DNA of 64,000 nucleotides from Angiostrongylus vasorum (GCA_018806985.1 JADANN010000434.1:620001-684000); one strand, 5' to 3'; positions 1 to 12,269 are shown, counted from the stretch's first letter. Notes: generated by a model not told the origin, from the letters alone. Program-made: numbers and translations.

Positions 1-436
1 TTAAAGGTAAAATAAATACTTGTTGGCACTGGTCTCTTTGGTCTAATGTTTTCTCAATCTGTCGAGTCACCCGACTATTGAAACTGGCATACCACAACAG
101 GCAAATTGGGCATTAGCTCCTGATACCGATGTCTCTTACACAACACGGTATAGTTGGCTGACGCTCGGAAGGAAGAATTTCTGAGACGACATATCCATTC
201 TCCCTAACAATGTGGATGAGGTTGTCAAAAATGATGTGATACAGGTCAAGAATGCCCTACTACTTCGCTCTCTTTAATGCAGAGGGTCATCCGACAACAT
301 TTCGTAGCGTACTAATCTTGTTCTTGTATAAGAAATCTGTGGGTGTTACGCAATCCCTTCTAAACTGCAGTTTCAGACAGCGCTGCTTTCTGTAAGACTC
401 CTTTTGCGAATTTCTCTTTGCAGAACTTGTAGATCG

Positions 437-566
437 TACACATGTAGCGCAGATCAGAGGTGCTCTGCAATACATATTGCATTCAGTCACCTCTAACGAT
501 GGCAATGGAGTCGAATGCATGGCTCATCCCACAAGAATTAATCAACGCCGACAGCTTTATCCCTTC
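437..566 (+). repeat. S1 SINE, internally deleted
   Basis: The tRNA-like head (TGTAGCGCAGATCAGAGGTG) is joined to the 3' part (TTCAGTCACCTC ... CAACGCCGACAGCTTTATCC); about 150 bp of the middle is missing. Confidence 0.7.
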
Positions 567-999
567 TGCTTCAACTTCCAGCCCACACATAGCTATGATC
601 CCATACATGAAGATCGTAGATAACCCGACTATATTAATCATCGATGTATGCGACCAAATTATTTTTTTGTTGAACCCTAAGGAATTTTCCGAAAATCCCT
701 TTACGAATATGACTTGATTTTTCAAATTTGGAGTTTTCGTTCTACTCCGCGAGAATTGAACATTGGATTGCAAATAACTAGACTACTAAGACTGGGAATA
801 CAACAATTAGAAAAAGTATAAGTGAATGTGGTCTATGTTCTTGCACAATAATGACTGAACTACCAGCAAATCAACAGTTAAACGTAATCTTCAACGTAGA
901 ATTTACAAAACCTGACAAAGACTAAACCATATGTCACTGACATAGGTTACTAAGTAAGAAACCAAATACAAGGTGCTATATGTAATAAGAAGACAGAAC

Positions 1000-3900
1000 C
1001 TCAGCTAACATCAAATACGGCATGGTGATCAGCTCCTTCGCTTTCTTTAACACTTCCAAACATCGACGATCAATAAACATTGTGAAATGTTCATTAGAAA
1101 ACTCTTGGAATGTTGGTGTAGCATCATTAAAGAAATGCATTTTCTAAAATGAAGAACAGCGGAACTTAAATTTTGGAGAACAGAATGAGGAAGATCAGAG
1201 CAATAGCAAAGCTAAACCAACCATCATATGCTCGCGGAATCGTTCTGCGATATCCATTGCAGCTTTCAACGTTGATTCATCCGGATCGGTCGAAGGGTAC
1301 GCGTTCGTTATGCACTATATGAAAAACTTCCTTAAGCTTGTAAATATTTCTCTTAGAACTAAACAAAGACTGAAAAATCATAAGCCATCATAAATTTGCA
1401 TTCAAACTAGAAAATTCCTGTGTGCAGTGGGAATTTTGCGCACTGTCATCCCTCTTAAGTTGTATGGTGTTCGTAAATATCGCTCAGTGTTAATCATAAA
1501 TTTTTTATGACAACCTCTCACAGTGATTGTTCTATCGCACTTACCAACCACATTGGAAAGCCCATCAACATAGCATGCAAGAATTCGACAGGGATTATGT
1601 CGTCTGGAATATATCCAAACCACACTTTGGTGTGAAAGTCTGTTCCGAGTATCATCGTCGACAAACACTGCGCCTATCCCTCATAGGAACTCTAAGTGAC
1701 CGTTGCTATCAAATTATAATCTTACAGAATTTGGTTGTCCTTGAGACTGTCAACGACACTAAGTTGATTTTGAAAGTGATACCAAACAACGTGGAGATGG
1801 TATCCAACCACAACTAATACTCAAGACCCTGCTAATGGAAAACCTGTGGTAAGAAATATAGTGAATCACGATGTAGTATGAGGATAGTACGTCTAGAAAG
1901 GGCTCAATAAACACGATGAACTACTTGAAGTAAGTTAAATGAATAGTCCAGCGGTCAGGGGAACTTTCGAAAAGAACTAGCCTGAGTTCAACTCGAACCT
2001 CTTAACGGGTTAATAACCACCTACCGAACTCAAAACACCGAAAGTCTTATCTATTTCACTGAACTTTCTACACAGTGCTCAGCTTTCCTCTTGATAAGCT
2101 TGTTCCTTCCTCACCCTCAAAGGAACTCTAATCTACTGTTGCAGGATTAACCAAAAAAAAAGTACTAAATCATAGGAGTTACTGACGACTTTGATTTCTG
2201 ACATCTCCGCCTATTTTAAGCATTTCATGAATACCACCATGTTAGAAACTTCTACATCGCATTCACAATTGCAAAAACAAACCATAAGCAAGAATAACAG
2301 CACGGTTTTTGGATACAATTAAACACCGATTTGTAAAGAATGTGCTACAAAGACATTGTAAAGCGCAGGTGGATGCTTTATCACTAGGTAAGAAGGTATA
2401 TGGTCGAGAAGAAACTAAAAAAGCACAGAATTCAGCGTAAGTATTTAAACAAAAGCGCAAAAGAAGTTCTGCATTAAGACGTCAGAACCACTCAATGCCA
2501 GGATTATGGCTCCTTTCGGTGGTGAATGCATGAATTCAACACGAAGCATATTGTCCGCTGTGTCCCAATTCGCTATCCCCATGTTTTTGCAACATCTTCA
2601 TGAAACCGACTACCAAATGTTGACAACACCGAGATCGAATGGCAAACTAGTTTTTCCAGATAGCAGAACATATGTAGTATTTCTCCAATTATCATAGAAA
2701 ATGGAAGGAATGTGACAATGGTTTAATGATAACTGCCTAAATTTATGCGCTACCGTGTCGATAATAGCCAAATGAACGTCACTTTCAGCCGATTCCCTTT
2801 AAAGAGTAATAAATGAAGATTAAATTGACAAGATATCCAACACACATATACTCGACGATTTTTCCTAACCTTACCTATGCTTTCTCTTTGATAAAACATA
2901 GTTAACATACAGAAAGAGTTTTCTTAATATTGTCACAACAGAAATAGTCTCACGGAAAGACTCAATTAGACGTATAAACTCGCCGCAACAGTTTTTTTTT
3001 CGAAAAATAGGCTCAAAAGACAGCTTTATCGGAAGAAAACAGGTGTGTAATCTGTTAATCTGTCGAAGGACAGCTCAAAATCTACCATGAAACAAACGGC
3101 AAGGAAATGTGTGCAGCACAGAAAAAAGAACAACTGGAAAGAAATTCACTTGTCATTTCATTTCTGTCACGAAACGTAGAAATAACTAACGAACTCTTAC
3201 CTTTAGAAATGACATCATTACATCCTCCTGAAGAAGATTACCAAGACACAGCGTTAACGGTCGATTGTTCAGCTCAATGCCTTTCATTGACATTTCCAAA
3301 CGAGTGAACAGACGCAACAGGCTGCTGGAAATGGAAACACATCCAAGAGAATAAAAAATACTGAATTCCAGAAAGAAAAAGTCTGTAATGAAAGAAGGTG
3401 AGTAACGAAATAAAGCACTATTTCTTCTGAAAAATCAGGACTCACCTTGATATACCTTCCAAACATATAGGGTTAACACTGGGTTTAGTTTTGCTGCTCC
3501 CGACAAATTCCGATGTTCCATTCTAGAAGCCGAAATTATACTTTAAAATTCCGGACGTATCGCGAAACCACCAATAGAATACGCCATAGATTTTGAATGA
3601 CGACAAATGTCGAATTCACTGGTTATAACCGACTGTAGCACTCTTTTTACTTGAAACAAGGTCATCGAGAGAAGCTGGAGTGATAGCCATATATGTGAAG
3701 GAGAGAAAGAGGAAAAGAGGAAAAGAGGAGAACAGCGAAGACGAAAGAGATGAGAAAGGAAGAAGAAACAACAGTGAAGGATAGCATTAAACCAAACAAT
3801 GCAATCGAAATATAAAGATTGCAATGTGAAGCAGTGAAAGAGCTAATAAAGGAAGAAAAGTCAATCTGAGTAGCACAACGCTCCATCGATAGCAATCACT

Positions 3901-6900
3901 AAAAAATGATGATATCGCAGCTATTAGAGCTGTAATACGTGACTTCCTATAAACCAGAATGGTCCGGTGCACAGAAATGGAAGAAGCGATGAGAGTAAGA
4001 ACCTCAAAATAGTTTACTTATAAATCTGTTGTTCTCTTTCTTGCATCAATCGCGAGGTTGTTATTCAGAACACCTTTACTTCCTTACAAATATAACACAT
4101 ACAACACAACGGTAGCTGACATTTCGGCAGTATCGCCTTCTTCAGAGCCTGGAAGGGTACACTAATATGCAATTTACTAAGTCAAACGCTTTAGCAATGC
4201 AAACAGAAAGATAGAAATCTGAACAATAATTACACGATCACCGGCTTCTCAAAAAACCCACCGTTTTTATCTGTTTTCCACCAAGGAAGAAGCAGCCGCT
4301 TAGAGTCGCATATGGTTGACTACTGCACCAGCCCACATCAAAAATCAGTTTTGAGATACGGGACTAGATCACGCGTTATCTCAGGGCATTTTTTCCCTGC
4401 TATTCATTCTCGGATTTTTGGAATTTATCCAAAAGGCCTCGAGAAATTTGCGCGTTGGTATTTTACTCTCCCGTGCGATGACAGCCACTTTTACATACAC
4501 TTTTACACTTTTACTTTACAACGACGGAATTGACAGAAAATTCCGCATGTTTTCGGACGGCATCCTCAACACTCTTAATCACTATCGCGATAGAAGATCT
4601 ATCTCTAACCTTACAGCCGCACAAAAGTGTGGCATGCGAGAAATTAGAGATTTAATAAATTCAAAGACCATTAGGCTATCAGTTAGTGATAAGGGGGGAG
4701 AGTTCGTAGCTATTCCCCCACCAGCTAGATGTTAAGACAACTGAGTAACATCTTAGTGATGCTACCCTCTATCACCCATCCTCTGAAAAGGAATATAAAA
4801 ATCAATACCGAAAGCTAAACAATCTGAGTCAGTGTGGCAAAGGTTGCAGGCTCAAAATCGTCGGTTATTTCGCACTTTAAAGTCAATAGACCAACATCCC
4901 CTGTCTTATACCTGCTTATTAAAACATATAAGTTGGTATCACCTGATGATCTTGTGTCAAGTAATCCGTCATCATTTAAGGTTAGACCAATCACCAGCTC
5001 TGTAGACGGGCCAACGGATAGGATAACCTGGTTTCTAAGCCTAATACTAACTCAGTTGCTTAAACATATTCCAGCTCACCTCACAAACACCCAAATGTTC
5101 CTAGAACGTCTATGTAACGCGTCTCCTAATAACACGTAAGTGATTGAGCCCTTCGACGTTACCGCGCTGTACACCAACGTATCGAATGACTCTGCAATGC
5201 AAGTCATCTTCCAACTTCTTGTTGAACATGAAGGAAGAATAAATATGCATGGCTTGTCCATCCAGCAGCTAATGGCTCTCTTAAAGGAGTGCCTAAACTG
5301 CTCGATTTTCAGATGGTCTGGGAAATATTTCGCACAAATATGGGGGGTTGGCTATGGGACAGCGACTGGCACCAAGCCTTGCCATTGTGTTTATGTCTGA
5401 GATAGAAGCCCATGTTCTCGATCTCCGGCCACTACTCTACTGCAGATAATCTTCTCTACGCAGGAGGAGATAGACAAATGCTTCGAATTATTGAACGAGC
5501 AGTCTGAGTACATTAAGTTCATCCGGGAGAAACCGAGAAAAAAACTGGCTTCCGTTTTTTAAATGTTCAAATAAACCTATCAAGTAGCGGTTACATGACA
5601 AAGTGGTACAGAAAGCCAAGTAACAAGAACATCCTCGTTCATTTCCTTTCTTCCCACCCCTCACACACAAAGAGGGCGCTCGTGAGAAACATGTTTCGAA
5701 CAGCCACCTCTGTGTGTACAAGTAGGGAACTAAAGGAAAAATCGCGTGACTTGGCTCGGCAAATAGCCATCTCCAATGGCTACGAAACAGTAACCCCATG
5801 AGATAATTTTAGAAGGAGAACAGCGCCCCCAAAATGAAGGGTTTGGCAGAAACAAAATCCCGTTTATGTTGCCCTTCATTAGCGATCAAATAAGTGTAGC
5901 GATAAAGCGATGCTTAAGAAGGGCAGATCTAGCGGAATCGTAGCGATAGTTGAAATACCACCGGATACTCTACGTCGTCAATTAGTTCGTAACAGCCTGT
6001 ATGAGCGTCTATGTGGAACACCATATTGCGTAATTTGCCCTTACGGCAGAGACGGTTACTGCATGAGCTCAGGTACGGTATACCTGATTTCTTGTAGTAC
6101 TTGCGGAGACGAATATATCGGCGAAACGTGCAGAATTTTATGTATCCGCATAAAAGAACACCTAGGTGGCAAACGAAAAATCAAAACAAGGCACGCCACT
6201 AGGCACGCATAGGATACCAAAACAGCGGAGAAGATTTTTGATGTAAAAGTCGATATCATCGCACGGGAGAGTAAAACACCAACGCACCAATTTCTCGAGC
6301 CCTTTTGGATAAATTCCAAAAATCCGAGAATGAATAGCAGGGAAGAATGCCCCGAGATAACGCGTGATCTAGCCCCGTATCTCAAAACTGATTTTTGATG
6401 TGGGCTGTTGCAGTAGTCAACCATATGCGACTCTAAGCGGCTGTTCTTCCTTGCTGGAAGCAGATAAAAAAACGGTGGGTTTTTTTGAGAAGCCGGTGAT
6501 CGTGTAATTATTGTTCAGATTTCCATCTTTCTGTTTGCGTTGTTGAAGCGTTTCACCCAGTAAATTACATATTAATGTACCCTTCCAGGCTCTGAAGAAG
6601 GCGATACTGCCGAAACGTCAGCTACCGTTGTGTTGTATGCGTTATATTTGTAAGGAAGTAAAGGTGTGCTGAATAACAACCTCGCGATTGCTGTAAAAAA
6701 GAGAACAACAGATTTATAATCCAATGCCGAGGTTAACAGAAAGTCGATGTTAGGAACTGTTAGTTTAGTTAGTTAGTTAGCTGGTTAGCAATAAACTCAA
6801 GTTCCTCGACATGTTTCTCAACATAGGAAAATAGAATATGTGAAAAAACATCTATCTCTTCACTAGCGACCCATGAAAACCTTGATGGAACTAAATGATA

Positions 6901-9900
6901 TATCTGAGAAAAACAGACAGATCCGAAAATCACCAACCGCGAAATCAAATCTTTCGCACGGGTCCACACCATTTCCACTGTCAATAATCGGTTGAACAAA
7001 ATTCTTCACAATAAATGCAGCCCACTTCTTTAATCGTCCATTAAGTTCATCGAACAAATGCAAGGCAACTAGGACCTGAAAACCTTTGCAAAAAATATAA
7101 CAATGCTATGGCAAGTACTCAAAAAAGGTATTACTTCAGCGTTGCCATTATCCGCAGTAATAAATTCTGTATACACATGAGCAGATGCCCAATTCTAATA
7201 ACAATATTTAACGAAGACTGTGGGAGTTAGCGACTTCTCGGGTAGAATTTGGTCTTTTAACGCTCTGCAGGTAAATGGGAAGGAAAAGCACACTTTCTCA
7301 GTGGATCCGGCTAAAATGAATCATAAAAGGATAAGGGCAAAGCTCTCGGCGTTGGTCAATCCCCTGTCGAATGCGCCACTAAGGATCGTCGCAGGTGATT
7401 AAATGCATATCTGGTCTTTACAGAGCCAGTGTTCTATCCTCCCAGACAATCCAGGAACCAATTTGCCGACCCGGGAAGGAGGAAAGGCTTGGTGAGCCTT
7501 AGGCACGCGGATCAGTCCCATGTGTATTGCAGGGCGCCTACGAGCACTGCGCTACACGCGCCCACAAAAATAAATCGTAGATTCTCAAATATCTAATGGA
7601 CTACATCCTAAAAGTAACCATACACATATATCTACTTAAGCGTTGATGAATTTGCAAAAACCAACGGATGTTGTGTTCTATACTTAGTTATCTACTTACT
7701 TACTTGGACACTTAGATGACCTGTCTTCACTAGTTGTGTGAGGTCCCAGCATAATTTCCACTTCTTTGGAGTTTTGCTGGTTTAGCAATCGTGGTTCACT
7801 CCTGTCCCCAGGTCAACTTAGCCATAGTCTGGTTCAGGTTGTCACCACACTACAGGCAGTGGCCGCCCTTGCGAATCAGAGGGAGATTTGCCACCATGCA
7901 ACTAGTTTGATACCAGGACGATGGGGTATCCTGGTATTGGATTACTCTTATCTGGACTTCCTGATGAAAACGCCGTACTCATTCTCAGCTTGGGAGACCC
8001 TGCTGTGGGGATGAATCCTCCCCTGTACATCGCAGCCCCATACCTAGGAACACCTCCTCGCCACGACTAGGCGGCAAAACATTAGGAGGCTTATTGCGTT
8101 CTCTAAATAGCAAAAAAGAACAAAACCCTACCTCCTGTATTACGGCAGGATCACTGTTGCGAATGCGCATGTGTATTGTGCCTTTAACATCGATGGTTGG
8201 ATACGAGACGAATTCATTAAAAGCATACGTCAGAGAAGCTTTCAAAATATCTATCATGGTGATGACCTCCTCCCGCAGAATATCTCGTATCTTCCCCGTT
8301 AGAATCCCAGGACCATCATCCTAGAACATCAATATATCGTAAAAAACAAGACCACCTCAAAATTACAATCGCAGAACTAAAGAAAAACTGCACCTTTGTA
8401 ATTTCATTGAGCAGATTTTCACATTCGATTAAACTACGAGCTTTGTCGATTTTACTAAGTGAAAGACTACGACAGGAGATCAGCAGACCCTCAATATGTT
8501 GAACTGTGTCGAGTAGCTGTCGTTGATTGGACAGATCATGAAGTTTCCTGCGCAGATTTCTGTCATGAGCGATCATAGTGAGCCCAGACTTCTGGAAATG
8601 CTTCACATAAACTACAGATGTCGCAGTTTATTGACAAGTGTGCAAGAGATTATTGAAGAGTTGTGTTATGTAACTAACGTCTCAATGTCTCTGCTTTCTT
8701 TATGGTTGCAAAAATTGTAGATGACTGTCCACTGCAGTTAGTTGTTATGAGGTGGGTCTTCGTAGTCGCAATGAGTAGAGACCGCAAAAAATGAAGTAGC
8801 GTCAATAAACAGTGTCCTCTTATGTGAAGACAGATATTGGATAAAAAAAAGACCAAGAACCGTCGATTCCCCTTCATTCGACTACGAAGACTCTCAACAC
8901 AGGAACTAACTGTTATGGACATTCAACTCGAATCAGTGCAACTCTGAAGAAGAATAACCTAAACTTACGAATAAACAGGGATATTGCTAATCTATGATGA
9001 GGATGAAGAAAAGTTGATAATAGTAAAAGCATTTTTTAAAAAACTGGCTCTGAGGAAAAAAAATTCTTTCAAAATTTGCTGAATTCTCAAATAATCGCCA
9101 CCCTAACATGGAGAGGATTCAAGCACCGTTAGTATGCCTATTCAAACTTCTGCAATTGGTACAGAGTACTGTTTGATACAGAAGAATGAGAAATGAAACT
9201 GAAGCTCTCGGCGTTGATCAATCCCCTGAAGGATGCGCCATGCATTCGACTTCATTTGGCCTCGTTAGAAGTGTCTGAATCCATATCTAACCCATACAAT
9301 GACTCATTGTGGGCCACCAATGTATCGAGGCAGTACTGCTATCCTTTCAGACAAGTCTCAGTACCTATTCGCCGACCCCGGAGGAATGGAAGGCTTAATG
9401 GGCATAGGGCGCGGAGATCGATCCCGTGTCTATTGCAAGACGCCTATAACCGTTGCGCTACATGTATCTCACATATATATATATATATATGTATGTATAT
9501 ATGATACACATATGTATACTATGTATATATACACGCATATGTACATGTCTATATACATGTATATATAATGTATATATGCATTATGTATATATATAATGTA
9601 TATATTTATATATAATACATATGTACATAAATATACATGTATATATAAGGAATCAGAGAAAAACTGTTGTTTTACTCCTACTTTGTAGTGTTGGGGAACC
9701 ACATAAACTAGAAGAGAATTCTTGGGATAGTTAACCGCAGCATTTTGCTGGTGCTCGTTAAGAAATGGAAAAAACAATAACAGATGGTAAGCTTTTAATA
9801 TAGCCATACTGCTAACCACTTGGGAACGATACGCGCTTAACAATCTCCGAGCAACGTTCCCAGAATTAGGGCAGAACTCTTCAAAAAAAATTCATGACTA

Positions 9901-10617
9901 TAACACAAACCAGAGCAAGGCTTGGGCCCCAGGCCAGATCGAACCGTGATTACCCTCTTCCGCAGCTCACGTTTTATTCACGGCACAGAAGCCTTTGTTT
10001 TGCCTTTATCTCCGTCACTTTTCTGCTTAATGGTGTCATCAGCAATCACCCGTCAACGGGATTGATCTGGGGAGCACAAATCGGCATTAAAGCTAGTTAA
10101 TCTGAGGCTCTAAAGCTGAGAACTTAACCTAAAAGCTGGAGTTTTGCGAATATCTCAACATCATAGTGGTTCCGTTTCACGTCATACCCTGCTGTGAAAA
10201 AATAATAATAGGCAGCAAATAAAAACTTAGTAAGTCAGAGCTTTGCAAAAAGTGAGAAATATGATACTGGAGAAAATAAACGAAGAAACGAACTCAATGA
10301 AAAACCACCTGGGTAGAACTGTCCATTTCGCTATTTTCGCGCATAAAACTGCCAGCAAGTTGAAGTTTTTCGTCCACTTTCTTCAACAAGTCTTCCAATT
10401 CCACCACAACATCGTCTTCAGACATTTTGAGCAGAGGTTGCAATTCTACATATCTCTCTTGCAGAACTTTTGCGGTCATTTCTAATCCTGGAATAGGATA
10501 CATTTTCCTTCCTTCTTCGTTCCTCCATTTTCCTTTCATTTCAATCATGTGATTAAAACACATAAGAAGCTAACCGTTCGCGAGATCCCTCTCCAAGTCT
10601 TCCAGATCACCGGCCAT
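1000..10617 (-). CDS. ZW10: ZW10 homologue, N-terminal half (10 exons traced, partial)
   Basis: ZW10 belongs to the RZZ kinetochore complex and, with RINT1 and NAG, to the ER-Golgi tether; both roles are family knowledge. Exons on the minus strand: 10617-10575, 10487-10309, 8591-8394, 8320-8132, 7194-7135, 7075-6938, 6903-6797, 3324-3201, 1314-1222, 1143-1000; all junctions are GT/AG and keep phase, giving about 425 codons (human ZW10 is 779 aa). The predicted protein starts MAGDLEDLERDLAN, then has a coiled-coil stretch (LQERYVELQPLLK), a segment aligning with human ZW10 (LHLFDELNGRLKKW against the FSVLGELHSKLKSF region) and one like the CLVYSIPTN region (CITNAYPSTDPDES). The start lies one base after an acceptor-like TTTTGTAG, suggesting trans-splicing. 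The C-terminal half lies off the left edge. A Penelope-like element fills intron 7. Intron 6 as drawn is only 34 nt. Confidence 0.85.
1540..2600 (-). other. Exon-like open stretches inside ZW10 intron 8, unidentified
   Basis: Two minus-strand stretches look protein-like: about 2600-2470 (NWDTADNMLRVEFMHS, then PPKGAIILALSGSDVL) and about 1668-1549 (GTDFHTKVWFGYIPDD, then EFLHAMLMGFPMWL, followed by GTAAGT). A third open stretch is at 1805-1700. None is needed for ZW10, whose flanking exons join in phase without them. I do not recognise the family; a decayed insertion or nested gene is possible. Confidence 0.25.
4018..6719 (+). mobile_element. Penelope-like retroelement with GIY-YIG domain, inactivated
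   Basis: Inverted arms of about 480 bp (4018-4498 and 6240-6719) bracket a plus-strand body. The body encodes reverse-transcriptase blocks (KVRPITSSVDGPTDRITWFL at 4970-5030; FDVTALYTNVSNDSAM at 5150-5205; LLKECLNCSIFRWSGKYFAQ at 5280-5340) and a C-terminal GIY-YIG endonuclease (TVYLISCSTCGDEYIGE at about 6078-6128). The frame is broken by stops (for example at 4735 and before 5140) and the YxDD catalytic box expected near 5450 is absent, apparently a short deletion between LLYCR and the TQEE region. It sits in intron 7 of ZW10. Confidence 0.9.
7322..7566 (-). repeat. S1 SINE
   Basis: Reverse-oriented copy from the AAAGCTCTCGGCGTTGGTCA tail to the CACTGCGCTACACGCGCCC head; in ZW10 intron 4 territory, with a missing segment after the tail. 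Confidence 0.8.
7690..8095 (+). repeat. S3 repeat
   Basis: CTTACTTACTTGGACACTTA, AGGTCCCAGCATAATTTCC, GCCACCATGCAACTAGTTTG, TCTTATCTGGACTTCCTGAT, CACCTCCTCGCCACGACTAG. No tRNA-like head or coding frame. Confidence 0.85.
9193..9472 (-). repeat. S1 SINE, near full length
   Basis: Tail CTCGGCGTTGATCAATCCCC to head GTTGCGCTACATGTATC. The tRNA-like end runs directly into the AT microsatellite at 9473. Confidence 0.85.
9473..9650. repeat. AT-rich microsatellite (TA, TATG units)
   Basis: Long alternating TA with ATGTAT variants, starting exactly where the S1 head ends at 9472. In ZW10 intron 2. Confidence 0.9.
9925..10232. repeat. S2 repeat, inverted pair
   Basis: 9925-10128 is reverse-oriented (box-B-like GATCGAACC ... 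AATCACCCGTCAACGGGATT). 10138-10232 is a plus-oriented 3' end (TTTTGCGAATATCTCAACAT ... GGCAGCAAATAAAAA). Confidence 0.7.
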
Positions 10618-10632
10618 TCTACAAAACATGTA
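10618..10632 (-). promoter_or_regulatory. Likely trans-splice acceptor of ZW10
   Basis: On the minus strand ACATGTTTTGTAG ends one base before the ATG. Confidence 0.4.
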
Positions 10633-10689
10633 ACGTAAGCAAAATTAAATCACAAGAAGGGAGTTAAAACCACATAGATACGATATTCG

Positions 10690-10812
10690 ATGAAACGAAG
10701 AAGAAAAGGAGAAGAGAAGAAGAAAAAAAAGAAAGAAAAGATGAAGAAGAAAAATAAGAAGGGACGAAGAAAAAAGAAGAATGGAAAGGATGAAAAAAAG
10801 ACCTTTTTAAAA
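10690..10812 (+). repeat. Purine-only tract (A/G)
   Basis: Almost unbroken A and G (AAGAAGAAAAGGAGAAGAGA and similar) for about 120 bp, 75 bp upstream of the ZW10 ATG, which is read on the other strand. On the sense strand of ZW10 it is a pyrimidine tract. Confidence 0.85.
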
Positions 10813-10933
10813 AAATGGAATGACGCGCTGAAATGTACTGGAGCGCGAAACTGTCGAATGTCAAACTTAACACTACACATTTTTATTGATGTCAGAAAGA
10901 TATGCCAGTTTTTTTATAAGAAGGAAAAGCGAT

Positions 10934-11225
10934 AGGATTGCTGAGATATTTGCAAAACAGGGATCCCAGAAAAGATCCGAACCCGCGATTACGATTTCCG
11001 GGAGCCTGCGTGTTACACACTGCACCACTGAGGGCTTCGGTTTGCCTCTCTCTGAGCCAGCTTTTTTTCCTAACTGTGCCATCAGCAATCAACCCTCAAC
11101 GGGAATGATCTGAGGAGCGCAAATTGGCATTGAACCCAGTTAAGTTGATACTGTAGGCGAAATATCTGGCCTGGGATCAGTGTTCATCAAATATCTCAGC
11201 GATAGGATTTAGTTGAAATTGAGGC
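10934..11225. repeat. S2 repeat, reverse copy plus short inverted 3' end
   Basis: GATTGCTGAGATATTTGCAA, GATCCGAACCCGCGATTACG, AATCAACCCTCAACGGGAAT in reverse; then AAATATCTCAGCGATAGG in the opposite sense. Confidence 0.7.
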
Positions 11226-11249
11226 ATTTTCTCCATGAGCGGTACTCAA

Positions 11250-11412
11250 CTAACACATCTGTACGGCGTTTTCGTTAACCGCAGATAATTTTCCCACAAC
11301 TGTAATACTTGATGATCCGACAATTTCAGAGGTGTAGAAGCGATTTCGCTCAATTGCTTCAAGGGTACATAGAACCTTCCCAAAGTAATGCCCTTTTATT
11401 GAGAGCTTTAAA
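11250..11412 (-). CDS. Unidentified last exon of a minus-strand gene
   Basis: An acceptor-like TATTTTAG is followed by one base and then 53 sense codons and TAG (frame LKLSIKGHYFGKV... to NENAVQMC). Composition looks coding and the phase implies a 2-nt overhang from an upstream exon that I could not find. It lies about 630 bp upstream of the ZW10 start on the same strand, so it could end an upstream gene in the same transcription unit. I do not recognise the family. Confidence 0.4.
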
Positions 11413-11499
11413 CTAAAATATGAGGAAATACAAAAGACAAACTGTACCAATTTACTTCGGAAATACACTTAACCTCGGCTTCGGCCACTACTTCATTAG

Positions 11500-11975
11500 T
11501 TACTTACTTAGTTGGATACTCGAACGGCCCGTCCTCACTGGTTGTGCGGGCCCCAGCATAATCTCCATGTTTTCGGAGATTTCCTGGTTTAGCCATTGTG
11601 ATTCTCTGGAATCCCGAGGTCACTCTGGCCAAAGTCTGTCCCAGGTCGTCACCACCACAGACAGTGGCAGCCCTAGTGGATCAGAGGGAGATTTGCCACC
11701 ATGCGACTAATTTGATACCAGGTCGTCACCACCACAGACAGTGGCAGCCCTAGTGGATCAGAGGGAGATTTGCCACCATGCGACTAATTTGATACCAGGA
11801 CGGTGGTGGACTCTGGTATTGGTTAACTCTTCCCCTGGGCTTCCTTGTAGAAACGCCGAACTCCTTCTCAGCTTGGAAGACCCTGTCGGGGGGACGAATC
11901 CCCCCGTTGTTCACCGCAACCCGACACCCAGGAACACCTTCTCGCCACGACGAGGCGGTAAACCGTTGGGAGCAC
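11500..11975 (+). repeat. S3 repeat with internal 77-bp perfect tandem duplication
   Basis: Landmarks run from TACTTACTTAGTTGGATACT to CACGACGAGGCGGTAAACCG. The unit 11641-11717 is repeated exactly at 11718-11794. Confidence 0.9.
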
Positions 11976-12014
11976 TTTATTAGTTTAGTTGAAAAAATAG
12001 CCACCTCCGCTATG

Positions 12015-12245
12015 CCTTAACTTTTATTTACTGCATATATTCCTTTCATGCCAGGGTACTATGTGAACTACAGCCGCAACGCTGCTGAGGTATGAGCAGA
12101 ACCCAGAACATCGGTCGGGTTTCGAACCGACGACTACGAAGTGAGATTGTTCATGCCACTTGGAAAACGGCGGAAAAGCAAACGAAGGGCCTGGATTGGT
12201 GTGGTCAATATTATATGTGCCATCGGAAATGGTAATCATGGGTAC
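12015..12245 (-). repeat. S2 repeat, diverged
   Basis: TTTTATTTACTGCATATATT, GCCAGGGTACTATGTGAACT and a GGTTTCGAACC box-B-like segment; the 3' part differs from other S2 copies. Confidence 0.6.
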
Positions 12246-12269
12246 GACTCCTAGTTAGTGTTCCGAATT

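Noticed and set aside
1..300. Further ZW10 exon at about 145-300
   Set aside because: A GTAAGAG donor and an open stretch exist, but none of the three frames aligns clearly and no acceptor fits the phase of exon 10, so I left it out.
9471..9650. Regulatory TATA-like region
   Set aside because: Simple alternating TA repeat inside a ZW10 intron, next to a SINE; no promoter context.
10650..10880. F/S-rich minus-strand frames
   Set aside because: Product of the purine tract at 10690-10812; no independent coding signal.
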